Assembly: GCA_020054055.1 (NCBI GenBank) | Contig: JAGVLZ010000022.1 | Location: 1-6,696, forward strand | Source: Phycisphaerales bacterium | GTDB taxonomy: Bacteria > Planctomycetota > Phycisphaerae > Phycisphaerales > UBA1924 | Direction of reading: 5' to 3' | Length of the DNA stretch: 6,696 nucleotides | Translations under genes and position numbers: made by a program | Shown: positions 1-6,513 of the stretch, in pieces | How the letters are laid out: every line of letters starts with the position of its first letter | Position numbering within the stretch: position 1 is the stretch's first letter | Notes under the pieces: generated by a model | Seen by the model: the letters and a program-made list of their open reading frames with translations, nothing else | Databases searched by the model: none | Told to the model about the DNA's origin: nothing

Positions 1-5
1 CGGGG

Positions 6-1055
6 TCACTCGGGCTGCTTCCCTCCTTTGCGGTCGCCCTCATGGATCTTCTTCAGGTGCTCGTGGATTTCCCGTTGGGCCTCGTCTCCATGATCGTCCT
101 CGCCCGCATCCTCATGGTCCTCGTGGTGATCCTCGATCGCCTGGAGCGCCTGCTGGAGCGCGGCCGAGTCGATCCGCACCGAAAGATTCAGCGAGGCCCC
201 ATCGGCCCCGGCGCGGAATCCATCGGCGAGTTTCAAGAGGGGCTGCAGGTCCGGCTCGCTGCTCGCGGCGATGCGCCCGAGCGCCATCATCCCCTGCACC
301 ACCTGGAGCATCGTGTTCGCCTCTTCCGCCCCCGCGGTCGAGACGCGCGCCTCCACGCTCAGTTCGTTCCCGTTCTCACCCGCGTCGATCGTGATGCCCT
401 GCGCGTAGCGGAGGATTGCCGAGGCGGGCTCGTCCTCATCCTCAATCAGGTTCGGGATCTCGTCAGCCGAGAAATAGAAGAACGATCCCGCCTGCGGGCG
501 CTTGCGTTCGATGACGGGGGCGACATCGGCTCCGGCCGCTTCGAAGCGCACCATCCCGCGCTTCAGTTCGTCGATGTTCCCGGAGAAGAGTACGACGCGC
601 TCGCCCGGCGCCTTGCCCGGTGAGGCGTACACATACATCTTCTGCCCGTCGTCATCCCACGAATGCACCACGCGGTTCCCCTCGCGGATCTCCGAATACC
701 CCTCGACGATCGTCGGGAGTTTGGACAGCGGCACATCGATCGCGTCGGTCGCGCTGATGACCACCACCGCCTGCTCCTCGACCTCACCGTGACCGAAGAT
801 CGTCACGCCGCGCAGGTCCTTCAGCGGGTCGATGCCGAGTTCCTCCATCGCGTCCTCGGCCAGTTCGGCGCGGATCTCGCCGCCGATCGGGCCGTCGAGC
901 ATCATTCGGCCGAAGTTCGAGCCGACGATCGCCTCGATATCGATGTGGACCACCCATGTCGCATCGGGCAGCACGCGCTCCGTCATCAGAGGCCCGGCGC
1001 TCGCCGCCCCCGCGCACACCGCGATCATCGCCGCATTCATCATTGCTCGCCGCAT
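6..1055 (-). CDS. Exported protein of unknown function with His/acidic C-terminal tail
   Basis: I do not recognise the family by name, but it resembles secreted proteins I associate with planctomycetes. The start at 1055 is preferred because it has a strong AAGGAG site 7 bases upstream and immediately gives a signal peptide: MRR, a hydrophobic run, then a likely cut after Ala20 (ASA|GP). The frame stays open further upstream to 1178, but that extension is Arg/Gly-rich and would bury the signal peptide. The 349-residue product begins its mature part with LPDATWVVHIDIEAI, followed by an alternating strand/helix body with no catalytic motif I can identify, and no second membrane segment. The tail (about 307-349) holds seven histidines among many Asp/Glu residues, so it could bind divalent metal or be a disordered linker. 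It is divergent from lepA across 228 bases and its role is unknown. The existence of the gene is well supported; its function is not. Confidence 0.85.
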   Translation of the reverse strand: MRRAMMNAAMIAVCAGAASAGPLMTERVLPDATWVVHIDIEAIVGSNFGRMMLDGPIGGEIRAELAEDAMEELGIDPLKDLRGVTIFGHGEVEEQAVVVISATDAIDVPLSKLPTIVEGYSEIREGNRVVHSWDDDGQKMYVYASPGKAPGERVVLFSGNIDELKRGMVRFEAAGADVAPVIERKRPQAGSFFYFSADEIPNLIEDEDEPASAILRYAQGITIDAGENGNELSVEARVSTAGAEEANTMLQVVQGMMALGRIAASSEPDLQPLLKLADGFRAGADGASLNLSVRIDSAALQQALQAIEDHHEDHEDAGEDDHGDEAQREIHEHLKKIHEGDRKGGKQPE

Positions 1056-1062
1056 GGCCCAT

Positions 1063-1068
1063 CTCCTT
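1063..1068 (-). promoter_or_regulatory. Shine-Dalgarno site that fixes the start of the exported protein
   Basis: The minus strand reads AAGGAG here, seven bases before the ATG at 1055. It decides between that ATG and in-frame ATG codons further upstream, which have no comparable site. Confidence 0.75.
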
Positions 1069-1283
1069 GTTCCGCCACAGGTCATTGTTGGGAAGCACAT
1101 CCCCACGCCTTCCACACCACCGTCTACGTCCGCCGAAAGAGCCGCGTTACGCGCCGCCGCCGAAATCCTGTTCGCCACCTGTCAGGACCACGCCCGGCCC
1201 GGCTATGATCTCCCCCCCGCTCAGTGGATTCCCTCTGTTTTCTTCGCTGTCTCCTGTTTTCCGTTACCTGACACCTGTCCCCC

Positions 1284-3092
1284 ATGCCCATCCGCAACTT
1301 CTCCATCATCGCCCACATCGACCACGGCAAGTCCACCCTCGCCGATCGACTCCTCCAATCCACCCACGCCGTCAGCGATCGCGAGGCGCGCGAGCAGATC
1401 CTCGACTCGATGGACCTCGAGCGCGAGCGCGGCATCACCATCAAGGCCTCCGCCGTCACCGTTCAGCACGTCCACAAGGGCGAGAACTACATGCTGAACT
1501 TCATCGACACGCCGGGGCACGTCGATTTTTCATACGAAGTCTCCCGCGCCCTCACCGCCTGCGAGGGCGCGATCCTTGTCGTCGATTCCACGCAGGGGGT
1601 CGAGGCCCAGACCGTCGCCAACGCTTACATGGCGATCGAGAACAACCTCGAACTGATCCCGGTTGTGAACAAGATCGACCTCCCCTCCGCCGACCCGGAC
1701 AAGGTGGCGATGGAGATCGAGCAGGTGCTGGGCCTTCCCGCCGAGGACTGTATCCTCGTCTCCGCCAAGACCGGGTTCGGCCTCCCCGAACTGCTGGCCG
1801 CGATCTGCGACAAACTCCCCCCGCCGCGCCCCTCGCTCATCAAACAGACGCGCGCCCTCATCTTCGATTCGCACTACGACGACTACCGCGGCGTCGTCAT
1901 CTACATCCGCGTCTTCGACGGCCGACTCAAAGCGGGCGACAAGATCCGCATGATGGGCACCGGCCGAACCTGGAACGCCACCGAACTCGGCAAGTACACA
2001 CCCAAGCCCGTGAAATGCGGCCCGGAAGGGCTCGGCCCCGGCGAAACCGGCTACCTCGTCGCCAACATCAAAACGCTCAAAGATGTTCGCGTCGGCGACA
2101 CCATCACCATCGACAACGACCCCGCCCCCGAAGCGCTCCCCGGCTACAAAGAGCCGAGGCAGATGGTCTTCTGCGACTTCTATCCGACCTCCGGCGCCGA
2201 AGCCAAGGGCAACGACTTCGAGGAACTCCGCGAGGCGATGGAAAAACTCTCCCTCAACGATGCCTCCTTCACCTTCCACCCCGTCCACTCCGAAGCCCTC
2301 GGCTTCGGCTTCCGCTGCGGGTTCCTCGGCCTCCTGCACATGGACATCATCCAGGAGCGCCTCGAACGCGAAGGGGGCGTCGAGATCATCCAGACCGCAC
2401 CCACCGTCTCCTACGAACTCGAGACCACCGCCGGCGAAGTTCTCGAAATCAACAACCCCGCCGAACTCCCCGACCCCTCCGTCTGGAAGGAACTTCGCGA
2501 ACCGATCGTGCGGCTGGAAATCATCGTCCCCAAAGAGTTCATCGGCGACGTCATGGCCCTCTGCGGCAACCGGCGCGGCATCTACAAAGCCCAGACCGTC
2601 GTCTCCGAATCACGACAGATCCTCGTCTACGAGGTTCCCCTCGCCGAGATCATCTACGACTTCTTCGACAAACTGAAGTCCATGACCCGCGGCTACGGCA
2701 CGATGGATTACCACCTCGTCGGCTTCAAGGTCGACCGCCTCGCCAAGGTGGACATCCTCATCAACGGCGACATCGTGGAAGCGCTCAGCCTCATCTGCCA
2801 CCGCGACAACGCCGAGTACCGCGGCCGCCAACTCCTCGTCCGCCTCAAAGAAGAGATCCCCCGCCACCAGTTCGAGATCCCCCTCCAGGCCGCCATCGGC
2901 GGCAAGGTCGTCGCCCGCGAAACCATCAAGAGCATGGGTAAAAACGTGACGGCCAAGTGCTACGGCGGCGACGTCTCCCGCAAGCGGAAACTGCTTGAAA
3001 AGCAGAAGGAAGGCAAGAAGAGGATGAAGGCGATCGGGAGCGTGGAGATCCCGCAGGAGGCGTTTATGGCGGTATTGGATCAGGGGGAGTGA
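1284..3092 (+). CDS. lepA: Elongation factor 4 (LepA), ribosome-associated GTPase
   Basis: LepA/EF4 is a conserved translational GTPase that acts on the ribosome in the cytoplasm, with proposed roles in back-translocation, initiation and 30S assembly. The 602-residue length matches the family (E. coli about 599). GTPase motifs are all present: AHIDHGKST (10-18), RGIT (49-52), DTPGH (75-79), NKID (129-132) and SAK (160-162). Domain II follows, then EF-G-like domains III and V, then the LepA-specific C-terminal domain, recognisable by KCYGGDVSRKRKLLEKQK from residue 558 and the ending IGSVEIPQEAF. The ATG at 1284 is the conserved family start (MPIRNFSIIAHIDHGK), and an in-frame TGA lies just upstream at 1269-1271. 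No clear Shine-Dalgarno sequence precedes it. The gene stands alone, divergent from the exported protein and convergent with the operon downstream. Nothing in it looks broken. Confidence 0.99.
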   Translation: MPIRNFSIIAHIDHGKSTLADRLLQSTHAVSDREAREQILDSMDLERERGITIKASAVTVQHVHKGENYMLNFIDTPGHVDFSYEVSRALTACEGAILVVDSTQGVEAQTVANAYMAIENNLELIPVVNKIDLPSADPDKVAMEIEQVLGLPAEDCILVSAKTGFGLPELLAAICDKLPPPRPSLIKQTRALIFDSHYDDYRGVVIYIRVFDGRLKAGDKIRMMGTGRTWNATELGKYTPKPVKCGPEGLGPGETGYLVANIKTLKDVRVGDTITIDNDPAPEALPGYKEPRQMVFCDFYPTSGAEAKGNDFEELREAMEKLSLNDASFTFHPVHSEALGFGFRCGFLGLLHMDIIQERLEREGGVEIIQTAPTVSYELETTAGEVLEINNPAELPDPSVWKELREPIVRLEIIVPKEFIGDVMALCGNRRGIYKAQTVVSESRQILVYEVPLAEIIYDFFDKLKSMTRGYGTMDYHLVGFKVDRLAKVDILINGDIVEALSLICHRDNAEYRGRQLLVRLKEEIPRHQFEIPLQAAIGGKVVARETIKSMGKNVTAKCYGGDVSRKRKLLEKQKEGKKRMKAIGSVEIPQEAFMAVLDQGE

Positions 3093-3144
3093 TTCCTGCC
3101 TGACCGCATGGAATCCTGCGCACCGCATGGGATCAATAGTCCCA
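3091..3144. terminator. Candidate transcription-end region between convergent lepA and operon
   Basis: Two short inverted repeats lie in the 71-base gap between the lepA stop and the stop of the opposing operon. One is GATTCC/GGAATC (3091-3096 with 3110-3115, 13-base loop). The other is TGGGA/TCCCA (3128-3132 with 3140-3144, 7-base loop). Convergent genes need transcription ends here. However, the stems are only 5-6 pairs and neither is followed by a clear U-tract, so a classic intrinsic terminator is not established. Confidence 0.25.
3103..3134. repeat. Tandem 13-base direct repeat just after lepA
   Basis: ACCGCATGGAATC (3103-3115) recurs as ACCGCATGGGATC (3122-3134), identical at 12 of 13 positions with a 19-base period. 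It overlaps the arms of the inverted repeats in the same gap. It could be the edge of the inserted operon, a protein-binding site, or a local duplication. Confidence 0.6.
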
Positions 3145-3163
3145 CACTTCTGGTATACTGTCT

Positions 3164-3904
3164 TCACGAATCGGTGCTCGCCCGCGTTGAGTGATCTAGT
3201 TCCAGCCGATCTCTTTCTTGGACGATTTGCTGCACAGCGAGAACGCTCTCCACCGCACTACCTCCAGGCCAGCGCGATCGAGCGCTGGACTCAATGTCGA
3301 ATCCGGCGCAATTCGTAATTCGCCTTGCGTCTCGCATGTCCTCCATTCGAATCCCGCCTGCCAATAAGACCGGGACCTGACTGGTGGCAACGCACTCAGC
3401 CGCGATACCCCAATCACCGCGCTGCCCTGATCCGCCCTTCAGGCTAGAATCGCATATCAGCAGATCGACAATCTCGCTCAATCTCCGGACATACATGGCT
3501 CGCTTGTCCTCACTAAGCTCATGCTTGCTTGCCGGCACCACGCCGATCCATCGCAGCCCTGCTCTTGCTTTAGCGATCCGCTTTCGGGTTGCTCCGAGAG
3601 TTGCCAAATCTACCCAACAGTTTAGCTGAATCGCTGATACCGGTATGGACTCAATCGTTCTCAAAATAAATTCCGATTCCGGTACATCAGTGAGGAGCAC
3701 CAGAGACACGTCACTGCGCTTAAGCAGTTTACCAATGCTTCTAAACAGTCGCTTCTTATCGTCACCTTTTGTGGTCCCATCGTTCCACGACCAATAATGC
3801 ATTCCGATGCCGTCCACGCCAAGCAATGTTGCATCGGCCGCAAATCCAAGCGACTTGATATCGCAGATCTTCAGCCGAACCAACCTCTTGCTAAACAGGC
3901 ACAT
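3164..3904 (-). CDS. TrpF-like TIM-barrel protein (phosphoribosylanthranilate isomerase family)
   Basis: This 246-residue protein carries the landmarks of TrpF, the TIM-barrel enzyme that performs an Amadori rearrangement of phosphoribosylanthranilate. Its first strand reads LKICD, placing Cys14 at the family's catalytic base. LLICDSSLKGGSG (148-160) places Asp152 at the catalytic acid, with the following glycine loop. PVLLAGGI (178-185) and GFDIESSARS (201-210) match the phosphate-binding end (usual forms ILAGGL and GVDVSSGVE). It is somewhat longer than typical TrpF (about 200-220), with a 25-residue polar tail. The ATG at 3904 lies 7 bases after the preceding gene's stop, with TAGGAT overlapping that stop as a plausible ribosome site. 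No tryptophan gene is nearby, so I infer a relative used for another phosphoribosylated substrate, not a housekeeping trpF. Family membership is fairly sure; substrate is unknown. Its composition matches the two upstream genes. Confidence 0.82.
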   Translation of the reverse strand: MCLFSKRLVRLKICDIKSLGFAADATLLGVDGIGMHYWSWNDGTTKGDDKKRLFRSIGKLLKRSDVSLVLLTDVPESEFILRTIESIPVSAIQLNCWVDLATLGATRKRIAKARAGLRWIGVVPASKHELSEDKRAMYVRRLSEIVDLLICDSSLKGGSGQRGDWGIAAECVATSQVPVLLAGGIRMEDMRDARRITNCAGFDIESSARSRWPGGSAVESVLAVQQIVQERDRLELDHSTRASTDS

Positions 3905-3911
3905 TCAGATC

Positions 3912-4937
3912 CTACTGTTCTATATCGATCTTGAACAAAGTGGGTTCATCCACATACCCAAGTGAGTAAACTCCATCCGCCTCCACCGTTGACACGGGGA
4001 ACACATCCGAACAACCGTCTGTATGTCTTAACTCCTTTGCAAATAACATGGCAGCCAACCCGAGCGGCTTGGGCCCGAGAGGAGCGAAAAGCACCGGCAG
4101 CTTTGCTCGCGCGGCGCGATCGCACACATCTCTCAATGCACGGACACCCTGCGGAAGCGTTGGAAAATACACTATGCATTCTCCGTCGATAGTGCTCGGA
4201 TCTTTCCAAAGGGGCCAATTCGTCCTGAGAAGTGTCATTCCCAAGCGAACATTGTGCCGAGGAATGTAAGCGAGTATATGTTTCATTCCTGCGCCTTTGC
4301 AGAGCGCTCGCCAGCACCTCAGCGCTTCGCCACTACGAACCGAGGGAACGACACACATAGCATAGGCTTGGCTTTGGTCACGAATACTAGCCTTAACCAT
4401 CTCCAAAGTCTCATTGGACAGAATTCCGACCAGTTCGCCCGCTGAGGATACTCTCGAAGCGGGATATCTCTTGGCCGATACATACAGAACGAATAGTTCA
4501 AACCGACGTTTCAGCGCCTCATCCAGTATAGCCCATAATACGCGGCGCGGAAAGCACGAACAGTCGACGCAGATTCTGGATCCAAGCGGAGCGCGACGAA
4601 GTTCGCGGACTAACTCTTCCGTGTTCGGTGGAACCGCCGAATAGTCTACCGTAACAAAGGCACCAGTAAACGGGCCGACTTTCAGCAAGTCTTCCATCTT
4701 CAATCTGTTGCTTACCGACAAATTGGAAAGCACCGTCGGCAGGTTGTCGCTCCGCACCTGACACACAATAGCCGAACGCAGCGAGCCCGCGATCCCAAGA
4801 TGTCGTAGAATAATTCGCAATCCATGCACGGACCTCTCTTCAAAATTACATGCGCATACATAGATGATGGGGTGGCGGTTGTCGAGTATCGCACCGGCGA
4901 TACTGGTCTCCGGTATGTGTCGCAGATTATACTTCAC
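3912..4937 (-). CDS. Unrecognised alpha/beta protein, middle gene of the three-gene operon
   Basis: I cannot assign a family with confidence. The 341 residues show regular hydrophobic strands alternating with amphipathic helices, with no signal peptide or membrane span, so a cytoplasmic Rossmann-like protein of perhaps two lobes is likely. Notable conserved-looking stretches are IIYVCACNFEERS (24-36), ICVDCSCFPRR (122-132) followed by LYVSAKRYP (151-159), and in the second half APLGPKP (285-291) and VYSLGYVDEPTLFKID (323-338). The last two resemble, in style only, motifs I recall from ligand-sensing proteins of bacterial conflict systems; this is inference. The start is GTG at 4937, whose GTGA overlaps the TGA of the upstream gene, implying translational coupling and obligate co-expression. 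No Shine-Dalgarno sequence is visible. Cysteines at 28, 30, 126 and 128 are conspicuous but do not form an obvious zinc motif. That it is a real gene is well supported by the overlap and its reading length. Confidence 0.85.
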   Translation of the reverse strand: MKYNLRHIPETSIAGAILDNRHPIIYVCACNFEERSVHGLRIILRHLGIAGSLRSAIVCQVRSDNLPTVLSNLSVSNRLKMEDLLKVGPFTGAFVTVDYSAVPPNTEELVRELRRAPLGSRICVDCSCFPRRVLWAILDEALKRRFELFVLYVSAKRYPASRVSSAGELVGILSNETLEMVKASIRDQSQAYAMCVVPSVRSGEALRCWRALCKGAGMKHILAYIPRHNVRLGMTLLRTNWPLWKDPSTIDGECIVYFPTLPQGVRALRDVCDRAARAKLPVLFAPLGPKPLGLAAMLFAKELRHTDGCSDVFPVSTVEADGVYSLGYVDEPTLFKIDIEQ

Positions 4938-6007
4938 AGATGTGGTGTTTCAGGATTGGCGGAATTCAATGGTGGCACTAGCGAGTGGGCCGCTGACACA
5001 ACTCTGGGCAATAGGCGCGGCCATGGGCCGCGATAGGGTGGAACAAAGAGCGAACTCGCCGGGTTATGCCAAAGCAGAGGAACTGAGTTATTTGGACAGT
5101 TGGCGTGGGTCACGAGAGCGTAAGCTCCGCCCGCAAATCCATATCGCATATCAACATGAAACCGACTCTGTGAGTCTTCAATTGCCTGCCCCTGATCGGG
5201 GTCGTGAATGAAGATCGTTTTGTAGTACCATTCGCAGAGACTCAATACGCGATTGCGGGTGGCATCACAAGCAAACAGAGCACATTCTTCGGAAGTGAGT
5301 TTGAGACTTTCATCCAAATAGTAGGCATAATGCAGATTGGATGAAGCGGTTTTCCCTAGTATGCGCGTGCGCGCATCAGATGTTAACACGACGGTGCATA
5401 CAATGACTTGAGTCTCGCGGAGCCGTAGGGAGTGTTTCCGCCGAACAGATTCCAGTTTGTCGAGATCGGAGTTGACAGTGGTGCCGCTCATCGAAAGGTC
5501 GGTCAATAACACCCAATACGGGCGGTCGAAGAGTTGTTGCGCAGTGCTGTGATCGTGAGAAGCAGGATCAGCCGCACTCACAAAGGCTTCAGGCGTGTGA
5601 AGTGGTGGGAATCTGCCCTTGTCCTCGCGTCCGGGCAGGTTGTTGACCCGCTGGAAGTGCTCAAGAAAAACTTCGTCTCGTTGTTGAAAGAAGGCGACGC
5701 GAGCAGGGAGTGCTGTAAGATCGCAGTCAAGATATTGACAAAGCAGGGCAGCCAAGCACTGCCAACCAGCATCCATCATCGGTTGAGTTAGATAAAACGA
5801 GTTCGCGAAGAGCGCCATGGCACCCGGCTGATGCTCCTCCGGGAGATTCTCGATAGCAGCCGAGATCCGGTGCCAGAAAGGCATACTCGCACTAGCAAGT
5901 GCTGGGCGATAGGGCGAACGAGTTTCTAGGGAATGCAGCGTGTATAGCTTGGCAACGATGTCTTCTTGGTCATAGAAGTCTTGTGCACTTGGTGGGATGT
6001 GGATCAT
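4934..6007 (-). CDS. Phosphoribosyltransferase-like protein (conflict-system type), first gene of operon
   Basis: The 357-residue protein carries a phosphoribosyltransferase PRPP-loop-like motif, WVLLTDLSMSGTTV (165-178), ending in the SGTT form of the loop. The classic loop has two adjacent acids; here the first is Thr169 and only Asp170 remains. The C-terminal stretch RYGFAGGAYALVTHANCPNNSVPLLWHNP (288-316) matches a pattern I recall from the PRTase-CE family, a phosphoribosyltransferase group described computationally in prokaryotic immune/conflict loci. The assignment is from memory and unverified. The N-terminal 100 residues look mainly helical. No signal peptide or membrane segment is seen. 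The ATG at 6007 is chosen because composition changes there: the in-frame extension to 6460 is Arg/Pro-rich, falls in GC-rich intergenic sequence and contains inverted repeats. No Shine-Dalgarno precedes 6007, so the start is less certain than the gene. The stop overlaps the next gene's GTG. Confidence 0.85.
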   Translation of the reverse strand: MIHIPPSAQDFYDQEDIVAKLYTLHSLETRSPYRPALASASMPFWHRISAAIENLPEEHQPGAMALFANSFYLTQPMMDAGWQCLAALLCQYLDCDLTALPARVAFFQQRDEVFLEHFQRVNNLPGREDKGRFPPLHTPEAFVSAADPASHDHSTAQQLFDRPYWVLLTDLSMSGTTVNSDLDKLESVRRKHSLRLRETQVIVCTVVLTSDARTRILGKTASSNLHYAYYLDESLKLTSEECALFACDATRNRVLSLCEWYYKTIFIHDPDQGQAIEDSQSRFHVDMRYGFAGGAYALVTHANCPNNSVPLLWHNPASSLFVPPYRGPWPRLLPRVVSAAHSLVPPLNSANPETPHL

Positions 6008-6117
6008 TTCGCTTGATTGTTTTTGCAGTTCGGGCGCTTGCCGCGACGTGTAGTGCGCTCCTTGGCACGAAAGGTATCGTAAATAGTAGCGCGCCGGGTG
6101 CCCTGCTTGTTCCCTTT

Positions 6118-6159
6118 CCCCGGGTGGCATGCTCCGGGGGGTGGCTCGGCACAAGCATG
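6118..6159. repeat. Nested inverted repeats, possible intergenic palindromic element
   Basis: CCCCGG (6118-6123) and CCGGGG (6134-6139) are perfect arms around the ten-base loop GTGGCATGCT. That loop's CATGCT (6128-6133) can alternatively pair with AGCATG (6154-6159), so two folds compete. The loop ten-mer recurs at 6445-6454. This may be one copy of a dispersed repeat, but a genome comparison would be needed to say so. Confidence 0.4.
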
Positions 6160-6195
6160 GGCGGCTGGCACACCAAACCCCTGCGGCCGCCACGC

Positions 6196-6217
6196 GTCGA
6201 GGTGTCCTCACTTCGAC
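6196..6217 (+). repeat. Strong short hairpin in the intergenic gap
   Basis: GTCGAGGTG (6196-6204) and CACTTCGAC (6209-6217) form a nine-pair stem around the loop TCCT. One pair is G-U if transcribed from the plus strand, but an A-C mismatch on the minus strand, so the plus-strand RNA folds better. No U-tract follows, and it lies upstream of both flanking genes, so it is unlikely to be their terminator. Confidence 0.45.
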
Positions 6218-6501
6218 CGTGCTACCCCTGCTACTTCCTCTTCGCATCGATGGGGCACTGAGAAGGGGAGCACGGCCCAGCCCAAGGCGGCTGAACCGCG
6301 GCACCCGAGTCAACAACCTCTTCGCCCGTGCCACCCGCCCGAGGCGAAGCGGCTCCCCGATCGGAGTCTGTACGCCGGATGATGGCTCTCGCTCCGGATT
6401 TCGGATTGAACCTGGAGGCATCCTGTCCCCGCGGAAACTCGCCCGTGGCATGCTGTTCACGCGCGGCCCGAGGTCCCCGCGGCCACCCGATCGCCCCCAG
6501 C

Positions 6502-6507
6502 GAGGAG
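6502..6507 (+). promoter_or_regulatory. Shine-Dalgarno site for the FG-GAP gene
   Basis: GAGGAG stands six bases before the ATG at 6514. It decides against the in-frame ATG codons at 6379 and 6382, which lack a ribosome site and would hide the signal peptide. Confidence 0.75.
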
Positions 6508-6513
6508 CACACC

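Larger units (their letters stand above)
3164..6007 (-). other. Three-gene operon of foreign-looking composition, candidate defence or small-molecule system
   Basis: Three minus-strand genes are packed with a GTGA overlap and a 7-base gap, so they are almost surely one transcript. By eye the segment is near half G+C with many A/T-ending codons (AGA, ATA, TTG, AAA), while lepA is strongly C/G-ending at third positions. It sits between a housekeeping gene and a secreted-protein gene, with no integrase, transposase, tRNA or clear flanking direct repeat. I infer horizontal acquisition as a cargo module whose mobility genes, if any, lie elsewhere or are lost. Confidence 0.65.
6008..6513. other. 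GC-rich intergenic stretch without a supported gene
   Basis: This 506-base gap separates the divergent operon and the FG-GAP gene and must hold both promoters, but I see no convincing -35/-10 pair. Open frames crossing it are Arg/Pro/Ser-rich and lack ribosome sites. A GTGGCATGCT ten-mer occurs twice (6124-6133 and 6445-6454), as does GTCCCCGCGG (6425-6434 and 6473-6482), and two hairpin-forming palindromes are listed separately. The sequence changes from balanced to GC-rich between about 6060 and 6100, marking the likely right edge of the foreign segment. Confidence 0.6.

Noticed and set aside
1056..1178. In-frame extension of the exported protein by 41 residues
   Set aside because: It would put the signal peptide in the interior, whereas the ATG at 1055 has a strong AAGGAG site.
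1235..1261. CTGTTTTC repeated twice upstream of lepA (1235-1242 and 1254-1261)
   Set aside because: Only eight bases of pyrimidine-rich sequence, easily due to chance, with no promoter or operator pattern around it.
1530..2339. Long minus-strand open frame antisense to lepA
   Set aside because: Low-complexity Glu/Gly/Val/Ala composition typical of antisense shadows in high-GC genes, with no recognisable motif.
956..2941. Very long open frame on the plus strand overlapping lepA
   Set aside because: Its translation is an Arg/Pro/His-rich shadow caused by GC-rich codon use in lepA, whose own frame is a complete, conserved protein.
3151..3159. TGGTATACT, an extended -10-like sequence on the plus strand pointing into the TrpF-like gene
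   Set aside because: There is no acceptable -35 partner 17 bases upstream, and the only thing downstream on that strand is antisense sequence. A chance match is likely.
5899..6261. 120-residue plus-strand open frame across the start of the operon
   Set aside because: It overlaps the 5' part of the phosphoribosyltransferase-like gene on the other strand, has no ribosome site and spans the composition boundary.
6008..6460. In-frame N-terminal extension of the phosphoribosyltransferase-like protein by 151 residues
   Set aside because: The extension is Arg/Pro/Ser-rich, lies in GC-rich sequence with hairpins, and has no ribosome site at its ATG codons. Composition changes close to 6007.
6379..6513. 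Upstream in-frame ATG codons that would lengthen the FG-GAP protein by 44-45 residues
   Set aside because: There is no Shine-Dalgarno sequence before them, and the longer form would hide a clear signal peptide. The ATG at 6514 has GAGGAG at ideal spacing.
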